64,000 nucleotides of DNA from Chionoecetes opilio (lineage: Eukaryota > Arthropoda > Malacostraca > Decapoda > Majidae): NCBI GenBank assembly GCA_016584305.1, contig JACEEZ010022614.1, positions 39,229 to 103,228 on the forward strand. Direction: 5' to 3'. Below the pieces are notes generated by a model. That model worked only from the letters and a program-made list of their open reading frames with translations. It was not told the origin of the DNA and did no database searches. The position numbers were made by a program, and so were the translations under genes. Shown here one piece after another: positions 55,291-64,000 of the stretch; position 1 is the stretch's first letter, and every line of letters starts with the position of its first letter.

Positions 55291-55612
55291 TTCCCGTCAG
55301 GGGGTCGAAGGGGACGGAGCCCCTCCCGTTAGAAGGTTAGGTTCGGTTAGGTTAGGGTAATAATTTCATCCCAGCAGGGCGTAGCAGAGCCCAAAATCGA
55401 GTGGCGGGCGACCGCCGGCCACTGTTACCTGTGGCCACCGAAACCTGTGGCGGGCGGCCCGCCCGCCCGCCCAATTGCCCAATGGCCCAAAACCACACGC
55501 CCAATTGTGTAAGCAATTTCGGTCCTAGTGTGAAATAATACCATATGTAGTCAGTGTCTCAGGAAAGGACCGCGCAGTCCTCGTCCATTTTACCGGATCT
55601 TGATATTACAGG
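55290..55612. other. GC-rich unassigned stretch
   Basis: It holds GGTTAGGTT units, a CCGTCAGGGGGTCGAAGGGG block also present at 57950-57990, and GGCGGGCGG/CCGCCCGCC palindromes. 55495-55550 is an inverted match to 58510-58540. 55553-55605 is a reversed GGACGAG head. Confidence 0.5.
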
Positions 55613-55860
55613 TGGCTCCGTAGTGTATTGGTTAGCACGCTCGGCTCACAACCGAGAAGTCCCGGGTTCGATCCCCGGGCGGAGCGAAGACAGACAGGCG
55701 GTCTTCTTAAAACCCGAGCCCCTGTCCACCCAGCAGTGAATGGGTACCGGGTGTTAGCCGGGGGTTTGTGACCCCCCTCCCGGGGTGGTGGCTTCGGCCA
55801 ACACTAAGCCCGAGCGGTAGATCACTATGGCTCTGGGGGGAGATGCTGAGAAGTGCCATA
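55613..55860 (+). mobile_element. tRNA-derived SINE
   Basis: The tRNA-Val-like head is followed by CCACCCAGCAGTGAATGGG, GTACCGGGTGTTAGCC and a G-rich tail to about 55850. A reversed scrap (CTCAGCATCTGGCCCC) lies at about 56905. No clear A-tail or target duplication was found. Confidence 0.55.
55615..55686 (+). tRNA. tRNA-Val(CAC)-like, probably a SINE head
   Basis: It folds as a full cloverleaf: acceptor GCTCCGT/GCGGAGC, anticodon stem CTCGG/CCGAG around loop CTCACAA (anticodon CAC), and T arm CCGGG-TTCGATC-CCCGG. A and B boxes (TAGTGTATTGG; GGTTCGATCCC) are intact. No Pol III T-run follows. Instead a SINE-like body with CCACCCAGCAGTGAATGGG continues to about 55850, so a SINE of tRNA-Val origin is more likely than a free tRNA gene. 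Confidence 0.6.
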
Positions 55861-57412
55861 GAGGTAAGGCGAAAAGAGCGCCTTACCCGTCTTCAGGCGC
55901 TTTTGTAACGGCCCGGCTAAGGCACCGACTGAAGCCCATGTACAGTCGAAAGTTCAGGCGCTTTTGCACTGCCTTACACCTCCAAAGCCTATGGCGTGGG
56001 CGTGGTCTGAGAATCCTACTAGCCAATCACGTTGCCTATCTGAGCGCTGCTTAGGCAGCTTCGACCAATCACAAGGCTTGAACACGTCTCTGCTGAAGCA
56101 AGGAATGTTGTCCCTCCCCCCCTAACCAAGCACTTATGGCAAGGATACACCGCTCTCCCCCGCCAAAAGCTGTTTCATCACAAGTTTGACGTTCAACGCA
56201 GGTTTTGACCACTTATATATTTTTGCATTGGGACGTGCCATACACCATGGTAATCGTTAAGGTGTGCCGATTCCGGGACAGTGAGTGAAAATTTAATGCA
56301 AGCAACATTCCAGGAATAAGGAGAAGATGAATAAAAAAAGGTGAAAAAAAAGTTTATACACGATTTCATTTTGCTCTCATTATCTCATTATAGGTATAGT
56401 TTACTGCAATTTTTATACATTCATGATATGCACTAATGTCTCGTGAAGATGATGGTATGTTCAGCTGTCCTAAATATCATCTGGTAGTATGATAATATCG
56501 TATAATAGTACAACATTTTAGTGCGGGCGGAGCACCTGCCGCCCGCCGCCCGCCGCCCGCCCCTAACCAACACACAACACAACATTTCTTATCACCAGCA
56601 TATAACACCCTATAATGCCGCATTAGTCTTGCACGATCAATTCATACACACCTTGCAACACTATTAATACGTAAACACCAATTGTTACGTTGTAGGAACT
56701 GAAACAAGGCTGTATTTGCTTTATAAACAGAAGATGAATGTCTGTCAAAGGCCCACAGCAGCTCACTAAGTCAGGGTCTGACCATGCCTTAGTTTTCAGC
56801 GCCTTTAGCGGTGCCACTAAGGCAGCAATCTCGACTGAGCATAGCGGTGGGAGGGCGTTTCGCCTTACCACAGGCGCCCTAGTGGATAGGGCGCCCTAGC
56901 TCACTCTCAGCATCTGGCCCCTGAGGAATTACCCTCTAAACAAACAAACAAAAACCACATTCTCTCCAAACTCTTTCCCTGTCTCAATCATCCGTCCCCT
57001 TGTCTCACCAGTCATCACACAGTCCCAGCAGCAATAACAGCCATTCTCTTCCTGCCCTTTCAACCACCTCATTCATTTCACATCCCATTTCAGTGAAAAC
57101 CACACGCATCATTTTCATTTTCTCCCCGGTATACTTCTCAGATCTCATATTTTACTAGTAATCATTCTACCGCAAACACATCAAATCAGCTTCATATTTC
57201 TGAAAATCTATCACATATATAATATAGACTGATCTGTATTAATTTTACTGTACCGTATTATATGATGATGTTCATTTCAATGCTTAATAATTGCTAAAAC
57301 TATTTATAACTTACAGAAAAAGTATAGACTTATTTTGACCCCAGAGTATGTTCGACGTATGTGCAACATTTTGTATAATTTCACAAAACCATTTCGTCGA
57401 ACATGTTCGGTG
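55860..57412. other. unassigned region with GGCGC-rich inverted motifs
   Basis: GAGGTAAGGCGAAAAGAGCG near 55861 and CGTTTCGCCTTACCACAGG near 56855 are loosely inverted, so a 1-kb MITE is possible. 56220-56400 faintly matches the small frame of the GCCCCGTCC MITE. No gene recognised. Confidence 0.35.
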
Positions 57413-57735
57413 AAGCGGGGTATCACACGAGGCGTTTCGTCGGACTGTTTCGTCGAACCAAACTTGTATTTGGTTGGACCTGTTCGTCGAACACTGACAA
57501 AACACTAGCACACGGTTGAGCCAACCGCTTCACCCAACAATAACAAACAAAGATGAAAGCGATGACAGTGGGAGGCACGGAGATTTTTTGTTAATGTTTT
57601 AACTTTAGGGGCATATATATACGTAGCTACTGGTAATGAAAAGGGAGGAGGTGATTGTTAGAAGAGAACGGCGACATATGAAGACGCGTTCATGTGGGCT
57701 AAATGGGTTATAGTGGACGAGAACTGCGCGGTCGA
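57413..57735 (+). repeat. direct repeat with TCACACGAGGCGTTTCGTCG, second copy
   Basis: See 54964-55290; same orientation. It is followed by different sequence (GATCGCTACCGCC), which marks the shared right limit. Confidence 0.75.
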
Positions 57736-58009
57736 TCGCTACCGCCGTTACCACTTAACAGATTATTTTTTGCTTAGTATAATGTGCAGTATTAATCCAT
57801 TTCTGCATGCGTAACCTTTAAAACATATATATATATATATTGAAGAAATTATAAGAGTTGTCTAATAATGCATAGACACACCCCGACCTGCCTCCCACCC
57901 ACCCCCATCCCTTAGGAGGTTAGGTTAAGTTTCGGTTATGTTAATATTCTCGTCAGGGGGTCGAAGGGGTCGGAACCCCTCCCGTTAGAACCTGCGGGGT
58001 GGGGCACAG

Positions 58010-58500
58010 TTGCTTTCGTACAATTTCGTCATTTCCCTGGTTTCTGAGACACTGACTATTATTTCCTGGCCAAGTTTTACAGCTTTTTCTGATGGAGATA
58101 CATTGTTATCAATGAAAAAGTGACCCTAGGATTTGGTGGAAAAAAAACAACTTTTTAGGTTTCCGGAAAATAAAAATGGTAAATTTTTACGATGGCACCA
58201 AACTTCCCTACACAATTGGGGGCATGGTTTTTGTTTACCTTATTGTATTCTAAGAGACATTTTCTCCTTGAGCTTTCCGTCGCAAATCAATAGTTTCGGA
58301 GATATGAACATTTTAGGTGGGAGGAAGAATAAGTTTCCTTGTTTACAAAATGCCTCCCTCTTCCTCTTCTTGTGACCTGCATTGCTTTTCTTTCGGAGGC
58401 GCACCCGTGGCTACCTTACCTAACCTAACCTAACCTAACCTGAACCTAACCTAACCTAACCTGAACCTAACCTAACCTAACCTTACCTTACCTTACCTTA
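58010..58500 (+). repeat. diverged GGACGAG-type repeat and CCTAA array
   Basis: GAGACACTGACTATTATTTCC and CTGATGGAGATACATTG mark the family at 58045-58110. (CCTAA)n with CCTGAA and CCTTA variants fills 58415-58500. Confidence 0.65.
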
Positions 58501-58541
58501 GGGTAAATGTTTACACTAGGACCGAAATTACCTACACAATT

Positions 58542-59285
58542 CCAATGATCTGAAACTCGAGAAATGCCAGTGGTCGCTGGCAGTTTTAACTCAAAGGTTG
58601 GTCTACTGTGTTTTGGCTCCGCGACTAATATTTTTCATAAATTAATTTCGCGATAAACATTGATGCACCGCATCTGAATACCAAAAAATATAGTTCTTCT
58701 GTTGTTCTACTAATTATATGGATGACATGCATTACGATGGAACGTTCTATAATAGCAATTTAATGCAAATTACTCGCCTCGAGTAGCAAAGCTTAATATA
58801 TTTTTTACATGTATATTGTGGCATGTAAAATTTGGGCGATGTTCACACTGTTTTCTAAGACAGTACTGCTGCGTCTGGCAAACGCTTGTCAAAATACAAT
58901 AAGCAATGCCTTGGAAAAACGAAGAATAAAGAATGCCGAAATCAGCTTGTTGCTGCGACAATGTAGGTTATAATTGTGGAGGCGACACGCCGCGGCGGGG
59001 AGTGGTGGCGGGGAGATTGTGGCGGGGAGATTGAATCAAAACATTGCCACTTCACGCGTCGACTCATTGCACTTCCAGGCTTTCTATCTGATTGATACAC
59101 AATAATAACAGGAAAATATGACTGCCTAGGTATAGATAACTTCTAAACATACGTTATTGACTATATAATATCATAGAGTAACATTTACCTCGCCTCCTCA
59201 ACCATAACCTACTTGGTTATTTGGTTAAATACATGTTTTACAGACTCAGGCTTCTATACAATATACATATAGAAGAAAATCGTTC
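58542..59285 (-). mobile_element. AATT-flanked MITE, fourth copy (right end lost)
   Basis: AATT lies at 58538-58541. It follows 40454 onward for about 740 bp, then is replaced at 59286 by the palindromic MITE. Confidence 0.85.
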
Positions 59286-59885
59286 TTCTGGTTTATCAGT
59301 ATAAAATATATACTGTTATCTTCGGAAATATTTGTTCTATAATATTATCAAATAAAAAAACCGTAAAACACACTAAAGAAATGCCATTATGAGACTTTCA
59401 AGAAATATGCATGAACTTAAACTTTTCGCCATTTAATATTTTGTGAAAAAACTTTTTACATGGAGAATATCAATAGAAGCGGAATTTAATTAGCTTTCCA
59501 TTGATATATTTCCTTTTCTGATAAATTAATTAGAACCATGCATAAATTAGCGTTAACTAAATAAATAACATCATGAAATCTGGGAAATTACCCGATTTCA
59601 TGATGTTATTTATTTAGTTAACGCTAATTTATGCATAGTTCTAATTTATTTATCAGAAAAGGAAATATATCAATGGAAAGCTAATTAAATTCCGCTTCTA
59701 TTGATATTCTCCATGTAAAAAGTTTTTCCACAAAATATTAAATGGCGAAAAGTTTAAGTTCATGCATATTTCTTGAAAGTCTCATAATGGCATTTCTTTA
59801 ATGTGTTTTACGGTTTTTTTATTTGATAATATTATAGAACAAACATTTCCGAAGATAACAGTATATATTTTATACTGATAAACAT
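59286..59885. mobile_element. GGTTTATCAGTATA palindromic MITE, copy 2
   Basis: Near-perfect 600-bp palindrome with tips GGTTTATCAGTATAAAATA and TATTTTATACTGATAAAC, centred at about 59590 on GGGAAATTACCC. Non-coding. Confidence 0.85.
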
Positions 59886-60205
59886 ATATTAGGTAGGAAA
59901 TTACCCGATTTCATGATTTTTATATTTAGTTAACGCTAATTTATGCATGCCGCTAATTCATTTATCACTAAACGAAATATATCATGGAAGCTAATTAAAC
60001 TCCGCTTCTATTGATATTCTCCATGTAAAATGTTTGCGAGCAAATATTTAAATGGCGAAGAGTTTAAGTTAATGCATATTTCTTGAAAGTCTCATAATGG
60101 CATTTTCTTTGTGTGTTTTTACGGTTTTTTTATTTGATAATATTATAGAACAAACATTTCCGAAGATAACAGTATATCTTTTATACTGATAAACATTATA
60201 TTAGG
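59886..60205 (+). repeat. half copy of the palindromic MITE
   Basis: It repeats the right arm of 59590-59885 directly, ending TTTTATACTGATAAACATTA. A tandem arm duplication or a nested truncated copy. Confidence 0.75.
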
Positions 60206-60229
60206 TAGGTAAACTTGTACGGGGAGCGG

Positions 60230-60415
60230 AGCGGGTGAGATCCTTATGGTGTGACGTCACGGGCGATCCACCAGGCCTTGTCTCTCGGTGGTCTCGGTGA
60301 TAGCCGCTTAAGAAGCGAGAGCCAGGGCTCGCTTACCACGGCTTCTTCCCGCTTGTTGCCGTGACGTCAGAGATAACAACAAATATGGCGGGAGGGCAGG
60401 ATTCGACACAGTGAG
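60230..60415 (+). promoter_or_regulatory. candidate promoter with two TGACGTCA sites and a short first exon
   Basis: GTGACGTCACGGG (about 60251) and GTGACGTCAGAG (about 60360) are CRE-type TGACGTCA sites. An ATG at 60385 opens M-A-G-G-Q-D-S-T and runs into GTGAGT at 60411, a strong donor. A GC-rich, CRE-bearing stretch followed by a short coding exon resembles a housekeeping 5' end. The downstream exon was not found and the sequence beyond is poor, so this is tentative. Confidence 0.35.
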
Positions 60416-61070
60416 TATCGCGTAGAAATACGAATACAGATCAGAACACAATAAAAATGATGTACATCAGAAGCATGCACTTACCTTAAAGCCCACAAAC
60501 AAAAAATATAAAAGGGTAATGACACACGGAAAAAATTTTTAAACTGGTGAAAAAATGATCATGTTTATCAGGCTGACGAAGGGCTAGCTGCGAGTAGTTT
60601 TTTTTGCTGAATTTCGCTGAAAAATTGGGCCAAAAATTAGCGATTGTACATTTAGTAGCACGGTTTAACTTTCGGACCAATAATAGAACAAAAGGGAATG
60701 ACAGGGTGTAGGAAAACGCGATCGTTGGTGAAAATAGCTTTTCGGTCTTTAACACAGACGTTTTTTTCAAATTTTTTACTAATTAGCTATAAAAAGCAGA
60801 CCGGAAACTTTTTCGCGTTCATTATCCCTCCAATTTTGGTTTAAGATCTCTCACACTTTTGAAAACCCGTAAAAATTTTGGGTTTCTCGCCGAGGGAGAC
60901 GAGAGTCCCCATAAACCTTCCCACATCCAAATTTCCCCCACAAAACATTGCAAGAATCTTAAGTATGCTTTACATTCTGTTGACGGACATGAAAAAATTT
61001 TTAAATGTGTGGAAAGGGGTGCTGATAGGTATTGGGGAAATGATAGCATTGGGGTTTGCGGGAAAAATCT
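60416..61070. other. unassigned, quality declining
   Basis: No gene recognised. Frames of 66-94 codons on both strands have no domain. Homopolymer runs increase from about 60880. Confidence 0.4.
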
Positions 61071-61073
61071 TAA

Positions 61074-64000
61074 AGTAGTGTCCGACCCTTTTTTTTTTTC
61101 CAAAATTATGTTAAATTTTTAGTTAAACATTCAAAACACCTAACCCCCCAAAAAAAATTTGATTTCCCAGCCTTATTTCCGTAAAAACACGATTTTTTGA
61201 AAAAAAGCGCGCGAAAAAAAAAATCTTCCTCCAACAGGCACGCTGTTATTGATGACGTCAAAAAAGGGCCCCCGCAGACCTCTGTCTGGCACCTGTGGGA
61301 AAGTTATTGGCGATTGATTTGGGTGTCGACAGGGAATCTGCGCGGGAATTTTTAAGACGAGCTAAATTGACACCAAAAAATGACGCTGGGCCGATATAGG
61401 GGAAAAACGAACCCAGATTGTCTGGGCCTAATGTTTGCCCCCCAGTACGAGGGGTTTAACAGGTTTTCTTATTTTTTCTTACTGTCTTTTTATTTTGGGC
61501 AGGGGGGAGAGATGTGCACTCCGCGTACCCCCCCGGTGAAATTATGATTTTTTAACTTTAATTTCTACTATTAGGCAATACAGATCTTATAATTTTTAAC
61601 TACACAATCGATATATAAAGGTGTTTTTAAAAATAAGCAGTACATGAGAACAGAGGGCTTATAGCAAAAATGAAGGCTATTTGGGAAATTATGTCGGCAG
61701 GAAAGGCAAGGGGGGTAGGGAGGGTCCCGTGCGAGGCTACATCAGCTGGTCCCTCTTCCCCCGCCCAGATTAGCGACATTTTTTATTTTGAAGTTAAAAG
61801 CATGATTATTTATTTCAATTTGAGAGAAAAAAGGGGGGTAGACAGTGTTGTACGCTTACGGTAATGTGATTTTATTCTGGATAGGGTTCGGGAAATTGGG
61901 GATTTTTTACGGATCGGGTCATCTCTGAAATTATGAAAATTTGTTTAATTTTGATTGTTACAAATTAGGGAGCATTACAGTATCTTAAAACGAGACAAAA
62001 ATTCTTAAATTTTTGTAAGCATACTGAAGACAGCATAGCTGAAATTTGACACCTAATACTGTAAAATGCACGTGGGAACGTCTCAGCGAATGTCAGTAAT
62101 CTCCCGGCAGCTCGATCATTTCTCTTACGACTGTCTCTTGTATCATGACTTCCTTAATGTTGTATGATCCCGCAATGTTCAAAGTGGCCACCATCAGCTT
62201 CAAACACATTGCGCTCGCTGAAAATTGGAAGAACATTTTTCTTAGAATTTCTGGTGTTCTTGATGCTGGAAGCTGCCTTATTCTCTCCCGAATTTTTTTG
62301 TTGTTTTTCACTTTCTTATTATCTGGATTTTTGTCCCCCCAAGATAAAAAACCAGTGGTGTTTGGGCTGGGATCTGGGAACCATGGGTGTGGCCTCCCCG
62401 GCCTATCCACCCCTCCCGGAAAAGTTTGGTCAAGATGCTCCTCACTTACTTACTGAAGGTGGTGGGGCCCTTTTGCGAAATATAGTCGGCGCCGTGGCCC
62501 CCGGGGGGAAAATCTAGGGGTGAGGGGGGGGATCTATCAAAAAGTTAGCATAAATATCCCCGTTAAAGCGATCTTGAAAAATGTTGGGCCAATCAAGTGC
62601 TCACCAACAGCCCCACCAACATTAATAGAAAATCTTTTCTGGGGAAATTTCTTTTTTACCCTCTTGTGAGATTCTCCTTTTATCACCAAGTTTATTATGA
62701 GCATTATGCATTCCGGCACGGGGAAATGTGGCCTCATCGGGGAACAAAATATATTTTTAACTGGGAATTTTTCTTGTAGGATTTATAAAACTCCAAACGC
62801 CTCACGAATCTCTCCCGAAGATGTTGAACCTTGTGCAGATGATATGGAAAGACCTTTTTCCACACCCTCCATCTTTCATGGAGAAACCCAAGTCGGAGGG
62901 AAATTCTTCTTGTGATTATTCTGGGCTGTTTTCCGTGCTGAAAATCTGCCTCACCCTTTCCCGTTCCCCCATCCTTTCAGCTGTTGCACCCATTCCAGGG
63001 AAAGACCTTTTTTTCACAAGTGTTGAAATCCCCCGTAAAAAGTTTGAACATTGGGGGTTTTTTGTTAGGGTATTTTTCTGTATTCCGTACGGCAGCATTT
63101 GCACTTCCATTTTGAACCCTAGATAAACACCAATCCCATATCCACGTTTTTGTAGGATAGGCGGTCCGCAGGTTCACTCCTTTAAACAAAAACGCCACTG
63201 CCCCTGGGGCGGAGAAGGGGGACACAGTGATGTGCCTCGCACGGCACCCCTCCCCCCCCCTTTCCTCTTCCCCGCCGAACATAATGTCAAGTGCCCTTTA
63301 CTTATTGCTTATGACAGCCCTTCTGTTTCATTACACTTATTGGGAAAAACAGCCGTTTTTAATATGATTTTGTGTTAAAAATTATAAATACTGAATTTTT
63401 CCATAACTAGTAGAAATTAGATTAGATAATTCTAATTTCACCGGGGGATACGCGCGAGTGCAACTCATACCCCCTGCTCCCGCTGCCCCGGGGTTACATG
63501 ACGGCCGGGTAATTCTTTCTAACTCCATGTCACGTAAAAAAGCTTTCAGAAAATATTGTAATGCCCTTATCGGAAGAGATTAGTAGAAATTTTTATCATA
63601 TAAAACCCCAGTTATTCTTTAAGGTTTTTTTTTAGTTTTTAGGGTGTCATCGCCCCTTTTTCTTTTCCCCCATATTTTTATTTTGTCCTTCCCCGCGCCA
63701 TTTTGTCATCTTCTTTTTGTTCCTTCCCGCCATTTTTTCCCCTTTTTCCTTTCCCCCCCCAATGCCGTATGCGAGTCAAAATTTTGGGGTAATTACCGCT
63801 CAGTGAAACTAAAGATTCAAATCTTTTCATCTTTTCCCCCGCTATTGATCAGACCGGTAAACACTCCTAGAAAATTTTTTAAAAAAATTTTTTTCACAAA
63901 AAATTTTTAAAACCCTAAATTTTTTGTTTTTTAAAAATTTTCACCCCAAAAAAATTTTATTTTTCCTTTTTTCATTTGGGAAACCCCCCTTTTTTGGGGG
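61074..64000. mobile_element. TTAA-flanked transposon, copy 4 (error-rich, runs off the window)
   Basis: TTAA lies at 61070-61073. The left end (AGTAGTGTCCGACCC) and the body to about 61890 follow copy 3 with many small indels. The right palindrome arm resumes at about 63200-63480. A transposase relic splits the palindrome centre. The right end lies beyond 64000. Confidence 0.65.
62093..63120 (-). pseudogene. mariner-superfamily transposase relic
   Basis: Minus-strand pieces in order include K-Y-I-L-F-P-D-E-A-T-F at about 62760, G-G-A-V-G-E-H-L-I-G-P at about 62600 and W-I-G-R-G-G at about 62395. This D-E-A-T-F / G-E-H-L-I-G-P / I-G-R-G-G series is typical of a Tc1/mariner-superfamily transposase group found in arthropods. 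Many frame breaks separate the pieces, partly perhaps from sequencing error. It occupies the centre of TTAA copy 4. Confidence 0.55.

Overview
The window is eukaryotic genomic DNA, most likely from an arthropod and probably a decapod crustacean such as a crab. This is an inference. It rests on long CT/GA/TA microsatellites, scattered TTAGG-type (CCTAA) arrays, short-intron splice signals, and a non-LTR retrotransposon tail of a type I associate with decapod genomes. No complete, intact host gene is visible. Only four pieces could belong to host genes: a lysine-rich exon with good splice sites (1132-1337, minus), a THAP zinc-finger first exon (39847-40077, minus), a possible promoter plus tiny first exon (60230-60415), and a tRNA-Val-like sequence that more likely heads a SINE (55615-55686).

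Nearly everything else is transposable elements inserted into one another, and the layers can be read from target-site duplications and internal empty sites. From 1 to 11 kb there are hAT and BED fragments, 5'-truncated non-LTR retrotransposons, a TTAA-flanked element filled with microsatellite, a hAT MITE with a perfect 8-bp duplication, and a TAA-flanked MITE. From 11.3 to 15.6 kb lies a minus-strand non-LTR ORF2 broken by two copies of one MITE. From 15.6 to 27.5 kb is a deep nest: a fold-back element holds a solo-LTR-like insert, which holds a TA-flanked element, which holds a CTA-flanked MITE and two head-to-head AATT-flanked MITEs. The partner copy at 22398-24000 preserves the empty sites.

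From 27.9 to 29.6 kb are a 5' LTR, primer site and gag of a Ty3/gypsy-type element, itself interrupted. From 29.7 to 33.4 kb on the minus strand is the most intriguing item: an almost continuous reading frame of about 1,250 codons. It has two Cys/His modules and a long conserved-looking region that I cannot assign to a named family. It carries only a few in-frame stops and frame changes.

From 34.5 to 37.4 kb is a TA-flanked element with a large CT array. From 37.5 to 46.7 kb is a jockey-like element (ORF1 zinc knuckle, APE endonuclease) split by a 6.1-kb hAT transposon. That hAT itself carries a THAP exon, a TAA MITE and a dead Tc1/mariner transposase gene. From 46.7 to 53.6 kb is a minus-strand Ty3/gypsy element (gag knuckle to integrase plus 3' LTR), interrupted by a TTAA element, an RTE fragment and a 640-bp fold-back. 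From 53.6 to 64 kb are palindromic elements, a SINE, direct repeats and a fourth TTAA element split by a mariner-like transposase relic. Sequence after about 60.9 kb looks error-rich.

Two themes recur. Many families are present as near-perfect inverted dimers. Several non-autonomous elements keep constant ends around quite different interiors. No gene set works together as a pathway; the logic of the region is serial transposition.
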